Assembly (NCBI GenBank): GCA_947462335.1 | Contig: OX381704.1 | Location: forward strand, 47,744,942-47,808,941 | Length of the DNA stretch: 64,000 bases | Direction of reading: 5' to 3' | Source of the DNA: Harmothoe impar | Taxonomy: Eukaryota; Annelida; Polychaeta; Phyllodocida; Polynoidae | Shown here: positions 12,842 to 24,906 of the stretch, in pieces | Layout: every line of letters begins with the position of its first letter | Position numbering within the stretch: position 1 is the first letter of the stretch | Position numbers and translations under genes: made by a program | The notes under the pieces: model-generated | The model's database searches: none | What the model was told of the DNA's origin: nothing | Seen by the model: only the letters and a program-made list of their open reading frames with translations

Positions 12842-13370
12842 CCTATATTTGACCTTGCACATAATGGCCTTGACCTTGGTAGAGGTCAAGGCAGTCATCA
12901 TGTTCTATATTTATGCCAGATATCTAGGTGATTCAATGCAAATTAAGCTCCAGAGGTCACCATGAGTACTTTCTCATTGCAGCTATTTATCATATCAAAC
13001 ATTGAAATATGTACTGGTTGCCATGGAAACTGCAGCCATTTTTCAAGAATCTAATATAAAAATTGTCCCTATGACAGCGTCATTTAAGCAGCATAGGTCA
13101 TACTTATGATATTCCGGATCACCAGAGCTATTGAAACCAAGGATAATAGCCATTTTGGGCCATATATCAATATTTAACTTTGAAAATAGTGACCTTGACC
13201 ATCGCCAAGGTCATTTTAATTTCTCATGGATAAAGGTCCTAGATAACCCTATCTTGACATAACATTTTGGACCCACCCTATTGGTATTAAAAGAGCAGTT
13301 CAAAAATAAGTAAATTTTCTGGCCTATCCCTATTTTTGAATGACCTTGACCTTTGACCTTGCCCTATGAG
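12842..13370. repeat. Repeat rich in TGACCTTG/CAAGGTCA
   Basis: At least six TGACCTTG or CAAGGTCA octamers occur in about 530 bp (for example near 12851, 12870, 13192, 13208, 13343 and 13356). This is probably a degraded transposon. The octamer is also the core of ERR/SF-1-type nuclear receptor sites, but no regulatory role is shown. Confidence 0.5.
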
Positions 13371-13502
13371 CAAACGGTGCAATTTTTCTCGGGAACTTTT
13401 TTTCTATGATTGGTAGGGGCAATAGTTATACGAAACCACCTTCAAAATGCAGTGCCCCTTTCATTGGAACGGAACTTCACATTCTGGTGGCTCACCCTGT
13501 GG

Positions 13503-13520
13503 CCTATCTATCTATCTATC

Positions 13521-13572
<52 letters not shown>

Positions 13573-13620
13573 ATATCTATACATACATACATACATACAT
13601 ACACACATACTCCTATATGA
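13503..13620. repeat. (TATC)n followed by (CATA)n microsatellite
   Basis: About 70 bp of TATC repeats run into CATA repeats. The open frames across it are repeat artefacts. Confidence 0.95.
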
Positions 13621-15755
13621 TGATACTACATTTTCCCCCGACTCTGAGACATTCAATTGTAATGCAATCACACACTCAATTTTATATTGCTTTAATGCGT
13701 CAAGCCATTTGTTGTCACGATGCATGGATGCGTTATGCCGACCCTTCGAGGGTATATCAACTTATATAGGGTTGACATGATGTTTGGATGCAGTAATGGC
13801 GAATCGCGCCGACAGGGGCATATTGCAATAATGCATCGTTGCATTACTTCAAAGGGTTGTTTTAACTAATTTTAGCGGGAAATTGTATTTTCAATCAAGC
13901 TCTATCCTAAATCATCTTATCTGAAAAAATAATGTCTACGTGCCTCTTTGAAGTCTGCTAATCATAAGCAATCAGAGAGCTACAGCCAAGAGTATGCAAC
14001 TACTTTCAATGAACACCAATGGTATGTCGACTGCCAGTATCTACAGTTATCTCTAGTTGCATTTGCCTCCAAAGACAGAATATCAAAATAAGAAGATAAA
14101 ACCATGCAGTCTCTAGGCCCTGTATTAAGCCTATACAGTCGCACAGCACACACCATTATCAATCTATGTTTGCAATTCATTCCATATACCCATTATACTG
14201 TATACTATATGTTGATATGGTTCAGTGTTTGTCCAAATGGTGGGGCAGTGGTCCATGTGGGCGGGAGTGAGACCTGCTGTGGGCGAGCTGCTCACCGTAC
14301 ACGGTATATAGCTGGTCTGTGTGAGAGGGCACTCAGTGTGTGATGGGAGCAGCTCAGGGTGTAGACATTCAAGTACCATAGGAACCCAGGTAGGAGAGAA
14401 CTTCATTCATTGTCTTAATAGCGTGCCCTAAATATCGTTTCCCTTATGTGGAAAGATACGGTGTGACCCGTGTCATATAGGGGGGGGGGGGGGGATCAAA
14501 ATGCAAAGACTTTTCAGGACCCCTGCCCCAATGACATCTCATTATACTCATCGACTCAATCATAGTTGAGAAGCTCTTTATAACTATAATATTATGTTTA
14601 AAATCGGATCCAGAATAGTACAATTTTGATTAAGAATTATTGTAGATTTACAATAAAGCTCTATAAATTAATAACATAGGTACACGTAAGCCATTGTGTT
14701 ATGACGTTTATGTTGTCCAAAAATATCGGAACCAAAGAGCAGATATGTATATGAATCATATTCTGTTGTGGTATCATTCCAGGTCATATTTGACAATGGT
14801 ATAGATAGTGGGATTTTGTGCTGTCTAAAGCGTAGCCTTACAGACAATAGATTGACGGTGTAATATATCGGTACATTCCAGACCACGTTTTGCCTTGCAC
14901 GTTAATGTGTTCTCCCCTTCTTTGTCTAACTTGTATAACCTATATCTGGATAAACGCTTAACCCTTTTCTTTATGTACTTTATCGTTTTCTTTTAGAAGC
15001 ACTAACTTGGCCTTAAACTATTAGGATATGTACTATAGGTAGACCCAGATTTGACATTGTTACAAACACTATCTCTAGATGACAGAACACAGCTTGAACC
15101 AATGTAAACTATGCTGATAAGGGAGTAGCTCGGAGCGCCTCTTGTCTTTTAGCATCCTACAACCACTCACACATAACCATAGTATCAGCACACGACTAAC
15201 TCAACTGCCAAACAGCTTCAGAAATGGCATTCCTAAAACCATGACTTGTCAGAATATTAAAAGCTAATAAGTGGAACACTCTGGTCTAGCCTCCAGCCCA
15301 GGTTCGGCCTGATAGGGTCAGGGTGGTTGTAGGGTGCCAGGACCCTGGAGAAGAGCAGCTGTTGGGGGAGGGGGTGGAGACGGGTATCACGACCCCTCTT
15401 TAGGACGCACGTGAGGGAGCCTACCAGCGGACATGTATGTCTTCACTCAACATAAGTACTGGTGATACTAGTACTTCTGGTGCTGAAAGGCCATCCAAGC
15501 CTATTATACCCTCCTCCCAGATGTAAACTAGTGAGAACTAGGCCTACCGTTTCACATTGGGGGTACAACTTTAAAGCAGCTCTGAAACAGTTCTGAGACT
15601 TAAAGGCCATGATAATGATATAATTAATGTGCATTTAAAATAAGTTGCACTCCAATTTGTAGTTTAGCAACCCAGGTTAGAACAAGATACTCTTGTCCAG
15701 AGTATCGATTCCTCTTTGTGAACTCATTGATAGAATGGTGGGGCTATTGGTCATC

Positions 15756-15760
<5 letters not shown>

Positions 15761-15851
<91 letters not shown>
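15761..15851. repeat. (AT)n microsatellite
   Basis: About 90 bp of uninterrupted AT dinucleotides, able to extrude as a cruciform. Confidence 0.97.
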
Positions 15852-15854
<3 letters not shown>

Positions 15855-16972
15855 TTCTGGCCCTATGGAATCAGCTAAGAAGTTAAACTACTGATGGGAG
15901 TTCTTTGGACATGATAGAATATCAGACTAACTAGCCTAATAGCTTTAACTTGTAAAGTTAAGAGATGCATGACGGTTTTGCCCATTTGTTGAGATGGAAA
16001 ACACGTGCATGTTTGACAAACGGGGCATGTAAAGTGGACATAATGCTTGTCTATATTGTGTGGTGGAAGACCGTCTATGACGGCAGTGTGCACAGTGGCC
16101 ACACACAGTTATGCAGCTGCTACGTGGTGTTATGGGGACCTCATCCATGGGCCAACCACACGTAGTGACGTATGGACAAAGATCATCATTTTCCAACCAA
16201 ACGATAGCATTTCTGAGAATGCGAGAACGTTTTCTGCAATGGAACGCTCACAAAATGACGTCACCTACATGGGTTTGGGAGGCAGGCGAGTCTGTGGGTC
16301 TATATAGTGACAAGACGCCCCCCCCCCCCAGTCATATATCTTTTGTATAGGAGAATTTGGCCGAACTATAAAAGAATATTATAGTTTTAGGGGATGGACA
16401 TGAAAAAGGTCCCACAATGGGTGACCCCATTTGTGAACATTCCCCAATGAGGGTATCTGGACATTTTATGCCAGACCTATAAAGGAAAATGGACCCCTTG
16501 CAGGGGTGTCGACACGTATAAGTAGAATCTGGGAATATAATATATGACACATACTATATACTAGATACAGTATATTATGTGGGTGATGCAGTTATCCAGA
16601 CACATGACGGCATTTGTTCGGCTCTATATGCACTGCATCTCTACCCACATATAGAGCATAATATGATAGATAATTGGAAAATGTGAGTGATTCTGTACTG
16701 TTTCATAGCGACCTGCTGACCCAAAAGCTGTGGCAGGAGTATTTTATATGTTTTCATTTGTATTAACACAGCTACGTTCTACTACTTGTATTTCATATAA
16801 GACCGATTCTGATGGGTACCCTGCAAACAAAATCTCGGGCAGAACTCGTGCGGTTCTTGAGTCACAACTCGGGATCCCTGCAAGAATTGTGCACGTATCT
16901 GGCACGAGAATATGTGAACAGCTTTTGACTGTGTCATGTTCTGTGGAATTCCACGTTATTTATATCAAACAG

Positions 16973-17389
16973 AACTTGGGAATTGAACGTTCGCAACTGG
17001 GTAGAATCCGGGTAGGTCACAATGACACAAGAAAGGCACGAGATATTCCCAAGAATTGTGAACATGTCCTTATTACAGTCAGAACTTGGGAATTGAACGT
17101 TCGTAACTGGGTAGAATCCGGGTAGGTCACAATGACACAAGAAAGGCACAGGAATTGAACGTTCGCAACTGGGTAGAATTCTACCCAGTTGCGAACGTTC
17201 AATTCCCAAGTTCTGATTGTAATAAAGATATGTTCACAATTCTTGGGAATATCTCGTGCCTTTCTTGCGTCATTATGACCTACCCGGATTCTACCCAGTC
17301 GCGAACGTTCAATTCCCATGCCTTTCTTGTATCATTGTGACCTACCCAGATTCTACCCAGTTGCGAACGTTCAATTCCCAAGTTCTGTT
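16973..17389. repeat. Large composite palindrome built of ~70- and ~115-bp modules
   Basis: The module AATTGAACGTTCGCAACTGG plus GGGTAGGTCAC and an AAGAAAGGCA tail is repeated in direct orientation from 16973. At about 17180 the sequence flips to the complementary strand, with GGTAGAATTCTACC at the axis. A second module (ATATTCCCAAGAATTGTGAAC) accompanies one unit in each arm. The order of long and short units is not the same in the two arms, so this is not a simple head-to-head duplication. No protein is implied, and open frames on both strands are by-products. Confidence 0.85.
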
Positions 17390-17451
17390 TGGAGGGTATA
17401 TACTGCACATGCATCTATACAGTCAAATAATCGGACTTCAAGACATATTAT

Positions 17452-17774
17452 GGGAGTGATCATTTTTTAACAACAGGGGGGGGGAGGTGGGTTTCCGCGC
17501 GGAGCGCGCAAAATTTTTTACACCCCCCCCCCGGTCAAGGGGTCAACATTTTTTACCCCCCCCCCCCTTAGGGTCGAAAATCGGCTCGCGCGCGGGGCCC
17601 TTTGAAGCATAGTAACGCGCGGGCTTTTTGGCTCAAAACAGGTTAAATTTCCCCCCCCCCCAAGAGGGGTCCAAATTTTTTTGCCCCGCCCCGGTCAAGG
17701 GGTCCAAATTTTTTTGCCCCCCCCCCCTAACCCACCACCCCCCCCCCCCCTGTTGATAATAAATGATCACTCCC
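17452..17774. mobile_element. PIF/Harbinger-like MITE, G-tract family, copy 2
   Basis: GGGAGTGATCATTTTTT at the left and AAATGATCACTCCC at the right are followed by TTA (17775-17777). The left flank reads TTAT, so the target duplication is blurred by one base. The interior carries the family phrase with AAAAATCGG and CGCGCGGGC in inverted orientation relative to copy 4. Confidence 0.75.
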
Positions 17775-18770
17775 TTAACATGTTACATTGAATTTCAAAG
17801 ACAGGTGGTTCTTCTTCCTCTTATGTTAGCCTTTGTGTAGTTTACGGCTGAACCTCGTCTTGACAGAGTGAAGGCATGGGTTGTGATCTAAATCTGGAGA
17901 TCACTCTGCATGAACCGATCCCGAATTCCCCACAGCTCCATTGGTCATCTCAGACCGGAATAGTTCCACCGTATTGATTCCCGTCACCATCTAATCCCCC
18001 ATCTCACGGGGGCCTGGGGCAGGGGGGGGGAGTAGGCTGAGGTCATGTAGAGGTCAGTGCAGGCTGCTCTCACACCCTGATTACTGCCACCATGCAGACT
18101 CAGCTGTTGTCATTAAGGATGATACACTTATTATCTACCAACACTCAACAATGGAGCTTCATATTTCTACATTACAACTGATGAGTACATGTAGCATACA
18201 GTATAAAGGCATAGGGGGCCTATTTATATATATAAGGTTAAATTTCATAAGACCTATTCATAATATTATTAACAATAATATTTACTATTGGGCCATCAAA
18301 TCCTTAAAGAAATGCCACAATGTATGCTTGTTTATACTCGTGATGAAGGCAATTTTAAAAGCTTTAAAGATTTATAAATCAGCAGCATCTTATTAATTAT
18401 AGACCAAAATAGCTACCATATGGGTGGCATGTAGTTCTAATATGAAGGGAAGCATGCATCCATGACTTCAAACAGCTTCACAATTGTATTTCATGCCTGA
18501 TTGGGTTTTCTTAATCGACCATAGGCAATAGTCACGTGACCAACTCCAAGCCGGAAATGACTCAGCCTGGGGCATTGTGGTCTTGCTGCTTGAGGGCACT
18601 AGATACCCTGTGGCAATCAGCCGTTCTGTGTTAATTCAGCAGATTATGGGACAGAAGTCTCTCTATATCCAATTGGCCCTTGGAATCATGGGTGGAATAA
18701 CATTAGGTCCTGGTGACAGTGTCAGCGGTTATTCATGCACTCATATTAATGCACTTTTCCCATTGGTCGC

Positions 18771-18930
18771 CATGATGCATGAATGCAGCCCTGGCGAGTC
18801 ACTCACCAAGGCTGCATTCAAGCATCATGCTGATATTTCGGGAGTGGTTCAACTACGTTAGGTCGTCATGGTGCATGAATGCAGTACAAATGTACTGGCG
18901 AGCTAGTTGCATCAATGCATCATGACGACC
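18771..18930. repeat. ATGCA-foldback family, two adjacent copies
   Basis: The first copy (18771-18829) reads CATGATGCATGAATGCAG, then a GGCGAG-containing loop, then the complementary CTGCATTCAAGCATCATG. The second (18861-18930) has outer arms GGTCGTCATG/CATGACGACC enclosing another ATGCATGAATGCAG-type core. Between them is the family tail TTTCGGGA...TTCAAC. Confidence 0.7.
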
Positions 18931-19383
18931 AAGACCACCGAGGTAACCCGGGATATACTAAGTAATGCATTAATGCAGTAGGCGGCCCTTAACGGGTTGA
19001 TGGGATCTCCCTGGTTACTGTGTCAGGGGGTCTGGTGCTACTCTTGCTATGATTAATAAGGTACATGTGGCATGCTACACCAATGTGCCAGGCAGAAATA
19101 GGACTGTCATCGGCCCATCAACAGCTCATCAAGTAGGGCAGATGCCAGGCTGAAACTAATACCCAGGAGTAAATGTAGCTGGTAACAGAATCCTGCCGGC
19201 ATTTTGCAGCTCTTCAGAGTATTGGCGTCCTCTAACTTGCTCTCCCACTCCCACCTATTTCTTTTTCTATATGAATATATTTGTAGAGCAAGTGTTTGTA
19301 CCGACCCTGTTTCTACGTATGGTCATGGTGTTGCGTATTTATCTGAGTACCAACAAAATTAATGGCGTCTGAGACGGGGTCTG

Positions 19384-19452
19384 AGAGCGAGAGAGATAGA
19401 GAGAGACAAGTAGACCAAATGTGAGTGTATAGAGAGACGGAGAGAGACACGG

Positions 19453-19518
<66 letters not shown>

Positions 19519-19530
19519 TGGAGGAGGGGA
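19384..19530. repeat. (GA)n-rich microsatellite
   Basis: A GA-dinucleotide tract with a pure core of about 50 bp and degenerate flanks. Confidence 0.9.
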
Positions 19531-20396
19531 TCAGAGAGGTGGAGGGGGTCAGAGAGATTGAGGGTCGTATCTGAGCGTCTATGCTTCTCTACCTCTGCAT
19601 GGAGTTATACCACAGTGGTTATATATATACTTTCCAGGAACATGTTGGTTGAGACAGTTACATGGATCTACATGTCGGCCGACCCTGACCACAGCATGAC
19701 GCCTGACTGGGGGATATGCCGTAGGATGCCGCGACCAGCGGGAGGTCTGAGAACCTGGCCCTCTCCATCCTCCCACCCTGGAGGCCTCCTGTACCTAACC
19801 CAGGGACCCTGCGTCAGGGCCTACTCCCACCTGGTACACACTCACTGTATATAACAGATGCACAAAATGTATATGTATATATGACACTGGTATGAGCTCC
19901 TGTGGCACCGTCCCCTTGATCCTAATGCACATGGGATTCCCCGTATGTATGCTGCCATTTTGTCCCTTTGGACGCACTGCCGTGTTCCCCCTGTGAGACT
20001 CATGTTCAGTCTTGTAATTTTTGATGTTCCTATAATGCTGATTAAATATTGGGGCATTCTACCTTGTACTTTATCTTGCAAGAAACATGTACTTGTACAA
20101 TAGAACAGGGCCGTCCCCAGGTTTTTTTCAAAACGTTTAGAACTATAGGCACTTTTGGCTTAATAAACACAATTACCTACCTATTATAACCTAGAAATTT
20201 ACCCCATGCAACATATAACACTACTAGTATTACCGATGTGGAGAACAACACCGTAGGGCTGCACACTATGTGATTGGCTGCGGGACATACCCATCACCCT
20301 TACAACCCAGTGCCACGCCTAAGGCGTCCTGGTTCCCATTATGATAATGGAAGGTCTCTGTTCCCCAGCCCTACACCTGCTCCTCCAGGGTAGGCA

Positions 20397-22321
20397 CAGG
20401 CCCGTAGCCAGGGGGGGTGCTTGGGGTGCTTGAGCACCCCCCCCATGCCAGCACAGTGATAAGGAGTTCCACCCCAAGTCTTTTTGTTTGCGCTAAACCA
20501 TAGGCATTTTTTTTCCAGAAATTCGAGAATTAGACTTGGGTGGAACTCCAAGGAGTGGGACCACAGTGGGTGGAATTCTTAATACACAGAAATTGGATGG
20601 GTGGAACACTTTTAGTCACAGGAATGGGTAGGGTGGAACTCTTTTAGTCCTGGGAGTGGGTTGGATTGAACTCTTTTTATCATGGGAATTGGTAGGGTGG
20701 AACTCTTTTAGTCGTAGAAGTGGGGTGGGTGGAACTCTTGATACACAGAAATTTGGTAGGTGGAACACTTTTAGTTGCGCGAGTGGGATAGGTGGAACTC
20801 ATCTATCGTGGGAATGGGTAGGGTGGAACTCTTTTAGTCCTGGGAGTGGGTTGGGTTGAACTCTTTTTATCACGGGAATGGGTAGGGTGGAACTCTTTTA
20901 GTCGTAGAAGTGGGGTGGGTGGAACTCTTGATACACAGAAATTTGGTAGGTGGAACACTTTTAGTTGCGCGAGTGGGATGGGTGGAACTCTTTTATCGTG
21001 GGAATGGGTAGGGTGGAACTCTTTTAGTCCCGGAAGTGGGGTGGGTGGAACTCTTTTAGTCCTAGGAGTGTGGTTGGTGGAACTCTTTTTATCGTGGGAA
21101 TGGGTAGGGTGGAACTCTTTTAGTCGTGGAAATGGGTAGGGTGGAACTATTTTAGTCATGGGAATGGGTAGGGTGGAACTATTTTAGTCATGGGAATGGG
21201 TAGGGTGGAACTCTTTTAGTCCTGGAAATGGGGTGGGTGGACTTTGGTGGGTGGAACTCAAGGGGCGGTACTAAGGTGGGTGGAACTCCAAATATAGCGG
21301 GACTGGGGTGGGTGGAACTTGAGTCGCGGGACTTGAGTGAGTGGAACTCTAAGATGTGTAACTTGGGAGGATGAGGGGCTTGAGTGGATGGAACTGCAAG
21401 AAGTGGGGTGGAGCTCCAAAGGGCAGTATCTGGGTGAAACTTTGAGGATGGGTAGGTGAGGCAGGATATGGGTTGGTGGAACTCCAAGTGTTTGGATTTG
21501 GGTAGAGCTCTTAAGTTTCTGGACATGGCTGGGTGGAACCCCAAATATCTGGACATGACTGGGTTAAAACATCCAGAGTTCCACCCAGAGAGAGATATTG
21601 GGTCAAGCCCCATTGGGAAAGATGGAGTTATCTGGATATCAAGAATGTTAATTAAAATGATGGTTGGGTGAGGTTAAAGTTGCAGGTTAAAGTCGATGTT
21701 TGGTTGATGTCATAGTAGATTTCCGCCACAGACTGTAAGAAAACCTAGTCTCTTTACCTCTTTACAGACATTGCTTTCAGTCTGGTATCTCTGACACAAC
21801 TGTATAGAGGGAGGAGGAGCAGCGAAGTAATGAGAATTTTTTTTTTTTTTCTAGTAGCCTCTTTAGGCGAACGACAGAAATTTCCAAAACGAAGTAATGA
21901 GAACCTGTACTATAGAGTTTTCCAGGCAGGTCCTCAGGACTCATAACACCAGCTTTTGGGTCTCTATGACATCGTTCACATTCCATGACTTGGTTTCACA
22001 TCCCCATGACCAGGATTTACATCTCCTAGACATCAACAAACTTTGGTTCAATTAAAAAAGTTTGTCTGATGTCTGATATAGTTGTATTTTCTATAGATTT
22101 TGTCTTTGGGATTATCTATTCAAAGTGCCCCAGAGTGCACCATTTTACATGTACTTTTCAAAAATCTTCTGGGGGGGCATGCCCCCATACCCCCCTAGAT
22201 AATCGCAGCGCTGCGCTTGCGAAACGCCCCGCTGCGCGTGCCGGGCTTTTGGCAAAGCCAAAAGAGTTCCCCCCTACCCAAAATGAGCACCCCCCCACAG
22301 CTTAGGCTGGATACGGGCCTG
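20397..22321. mobile_element. 1.9-kb TIR element enclosing a satellite (hAT-like, non-autonomous)
   Basis: The left end CAGGCCCGTAGCCAGG is mirrored by the right end CTGGATACGGGCCTG (14 of 15 bases pair). The pentamer AGGCA stands directly outside both ends (20392-20396 and 22322-22326), a 5-bp target duplication. No transposase is present. The left half is a ~31-bp tandem array (20525-21590) and the right half is unique sequence ending in GC-rich DNA. CAGG-type termini with 5-8-bp duplications are typical of hAT elements, so the class is an inference. Confidence 0.72.
20525..21590. repeat. Degenerate ~31-bp satellite with 190-bp higher-order repeat
   Basis: The unit is approximately GGGTGGAACTCTTTTAGTC plus a CNNGNAGTGGG segment, repeated over 30 times with drift. 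A six-unit block starting at 20641 recurs at 20831, a 190-bp higher-order period. The unit length is not a multiple of three: the same peptide phrases rotate through all three frames, so the long open frames here are not genes. Confidence 0.88.
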
Positions 22322-22488
22322 AGGCACCTGCCTGGTACACACCTGGCCCGTGGGCGTGCGCGGCAGCTGGAGGAAGGGGGAGAAGGCAACCAATGCCAAT
22401 CAGCTTCTTTGAGGCATCCACATGTGCATTACGTAGATAATCTCATAGAATGGACGACGATGAGGGCGTTATACATACACACACACAC

Positions 22489-22594
22489 AGAAAAGTGAGA
22501 GTCGTTGTCGCTAAAACTACCGTCACCTGAGGGTCAGGCACTGCCTGACCCTCAGGTGAGGGTAGTTTTAGCGACAATGACTCTCACTTTTCTG
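22489..22594. repeat. 53-bp near-perfect palindrome, GTCGCTAAAAC family copy A
   Basis: The arms 22489-22540 and 22542-22594 pair with two mismatches and a one-base loop. The outer halves contain TTGTCGCTAAAAC, shared with a second foldback at 62175-62289, while the inner halves differ. The palindrome starts inside a CA microsatellite. Confidence 0.85.
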
Positions 22595-23724
22595 AGGGTG
22601 CAGACATAGTTCCGCGAGAATTTTTCACTACTGAACGATACCGCACCGTCGCGTTTTAGCGCTCCGGCGCTAATAGATTTGAGCCCTATCCCCGGGCGTT
22701 TATACAAGACAGACGCTTAATTACAGCATTTAAGATAATGAGAGATATGCACGGCGCACGTAGACACTGGTTAAGATCACTAGATTTTTGCGTTTTAAAG
22801 ATTATGGGAGATATGGTCGGCGTCTAGGCACTGGTTAAGATTACTGGGGATATGCATGTTTAAGAACATGGGAGATGTATGCAAGGTATCTAGTCATCTC
22901 GGCAGTTCGTCCCCACAAGCGTCATAATACTAGAGAGTATTATCTAACGGGGCATATGAACATGAACTTCCTTGGTTAAAACGATGGGGCTGTCGTAATG
23001 GTATTCACATGCATGAAATGCATAGGAATATGGTCGATCTAGGAACATAAGGGATCCTAGTTTTCGGATGATAAAATTGTTCTGAGATAAAGAGTACGAA
23101 TGTATATAAAGAGGTCTAGTTTGCAGTTCATGGATTGATGCAGAGGGTAATGGCACAACGTAATGCCTCCATCCCTAAGGCATTAGTATGAGACAGTCAG
23201 GTCCATAGAGAAAAACAAACACTACAGGCCCTTAAAGATAAATAGGACTTGAAGGGGTGAAATTGAAAAGTCAATCTCAGCGTAGTATATATTAATATGT
23301 ATTAATATTCGGATTGCACCTCAGAAGCGGTGTGTAATAGGCATATTCCTATCGACATGCTATACAGTTCATTGCAATCTCATGCTAAGCGTTACATTAC
23401 GTATATTATATCTATGCAGATACATAGTACTAGTATATATAATTAGAACCAGCTGATCAGAACAATAGCCGATACCATCCATGTTTGTTTGCTAAATCCA
23501 GAGTAATCAGCCCGAGAGGGATATAGTCAACTCCCTCTAATATGACCACCCTTATATATAATTGGGACTATGAAAAGTGTCTGCACTGGAGTGGTGGCCG
23601 TTATGAGGGAGTTGACTGTAATATGTATTACAATACATATACTGTAGGCCTATAGCCATTACAAATGTGTTGGTGTCTAATGGCATTTTCTTATATGTTT
23701 TCCTTTCTAGAGGAAGCCGGAAAG
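22595..23724. other. Upstream flank/intron of the LicD-like gene
   Basis: No exon is supported. TTTTCCTTTCTAG at the end (acceptor at 23710) indicates that an intron of the LicD-like gene occupies the right part. Confidence 0.5.
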
Positions 23725-24906
23725 ATGATATCTCTGGGGAAGCCTCGTTTCAAGTTCCTTGGCCTGATCTCCTCTGTTGGTCTTCTTTGGATCCTGGTGA
23801 CCTTCAACTTCCGCAATCCGCTGGCGCCCTCTGGTGGCGATTCCATCTCAGCAGACGACACTTCCTCTGACGTCATTCCCGCCAAGAGAAGTGATGCCAT
23901 ACCTACGAGGTTTGATGGACAGAAAGGTCAACTTATCTGGAGTGTACCGACCAGAATAGACGCCCTCCTTAAAAATAACCAATCCTCTTTCAAAGTGGAG
24001 CTCCACGTCTCTCCTAACAACATTCCAAAACAGGAGGAACATGCTCAGACTCATTTTGATTCGCCCCCAGGTGTTTCCGCGCCGGTATTACAACATGATG
24101 GCCCTCAATTTATACACACCTCTAAGGCAATGAAAGATACCCAGCCTGGGTTTCAGCCCGCGACCACCCCAGCTGAAAAGGCCATATTGTATGACCTGAC
24201 TGTAAAGTTCACAGTGCTGTGCCAATTGTTAAACATAACGTACTTCATGTATGGGGGTACACTATTGGGGTCATACCGCCATCATGACATGATACCATGG
24301 GACGATGATATTGACCTGTTAGTTGACAGACGACAACGGGAAAAGCTGTATGACAGCCTGCTAACCCTGCCCAGTGAGTACCGCGTTATAAAGGCGGGAA
24401 GCAGGTTCAAGTTCTTCCACAAAAACTCAAAGAGGACTAGCAAGTACCCCTGGAAATGGCCCTACATAGATATATCATTCTTCTACCAAAATGAGACCCA
24501 TGTCTGGGACAGTGCATGGGAGTTTCGTCATTGTGCATATAACAAAGATATAGTATTCCCACTACATGACAGGCCTTTTGGTGATTTGCTACTCAAATCC
24601 CCTAGAGATGCCTTCGCTAATTTAAAGGCAACATATAAAAAGAAAGTTGACTGCGCAACTTATTTTTATAGTCATAAATACGAGAAAAGCTCCCAAAATG
24701 ACATGAGTGTTCCATGTAAAAGTTTAAGTGATGTAGTTAGTTTTGTCCATCGAAGTCCTTCAGAATATGGGGTGCAGGAAACCCTAATGTTGGGACCAAA
24801 GGTGCTACATTCCATAGAAGTAGAGGAACCTTCATATGCTATCTCATCACCGTACACACTAGAGCTGGTTCACAACAATCATCAGATCTCCGAGCTGTAT
24901 CTATAG
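23725..24906 (+). CDS. LicD/fukutin-family type II membrane protein, 3' coding exon
   Basis: LicD-family proteins transfer phospho-sugar, phosphocholine or (fukutin/FKRP) ribitol-phosphate groups to glycans. In animals they sit in the Golgi as type II membrane proteins. From the ATG at 23725 the product is 393 aa. It has a short basic cytoplasmic tail, a membrane segment at residues ~10-27, a variable stem, and a LicD domain from about residue 150. The hallmark motif YGGTLLGSYR starts just before G177, and IPWDDDIDLL follows with the acidic cluster D193-D195 and D197, the expected metal/nucleotide-binding residues. The reading is open 20 codons further upstream, but a strong acceptor (TTTCCTTTCTAG) lies 15 bases before this ATG, so I start here. 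Whether it is fukutin, FKRP or an invertebrate-specific paralog is not clear. Substrate unknown. Confidence 0.85.
   Translation: MISLGKPRFKFLGLISSVGLLWILVTFNFRNPLAPSGGDSISADDTSSDVIPAKRSDAIPTRFDGQKGQLIWSVPTRIDALLKNNQSSFKVELHVSPNNIPKQEEHAQTHFDSPPGVSAPVLQHDGPQFIHTSKAMKDTQPGFQPATTPAEKAILYDLTVKFTVLCQLLNITYFMYGGTLLGSYRHHDMIPWDDDIDLLVDRRQREKLYDSLLTLPSEYRVIKAGSRFKFFHKNSKRTSKYPWKWPYIDISFFYQNETHVWDSAWEFRHCAYNKDIVFPLHDRPFGDLLLKSPRDAFANLKATYKKKVDCATYFYSHKYEKSSQNDMSVPCKSLSDVVSFVHRSPSEYGVQETLMLGPKVLHSIEVEEPSYAISSPYTLELVHNNHQISELYL

Larger units (their letters stand above)
9055..16972. other. Gene-free interval with GC-rich islands and simple repeats
   Basis: No exon set could be supported. GC-rich blocks at about 10010-10450, 10610-10770 and 15280-15430 stand out from the AT-rich surroundings. 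They have open frames of only 70-85 aa on both strands with no recognised domain, so they could be unrecognised exons, UTRs or regulatory DNA. The interval also holds a TGACCTTG-rich repeat (12842-13370) and microsatellites (13503-13620, 15761-15851). Two ATGCA-type foldback relics lie near 11527-11600 and 13700-13860. Confidence 0.45.
17775..20391. other. Gene-free interval
   Basis: No supported exon. Contains two ATGCA-type foldbacks (18771-18930), a GA-rich microsatellite (19384-19530) and a GC-richer block at 19660-19850 with no recognisable product. Confidence 0.5.

Noticed and set aside
16730..17459. Several 60-130-aa frames on both strands
   Set aside because: They arise from the modular palindrome and repeat the same peptide in both orientations.
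20656..21613. Repetitive 97-141-aa open frames rich in GWNSF/EFHPTH
   Set aside because: The ~31-bp satellite rotates through all three frames, so no single frame is maintained and there is no start or splice context.
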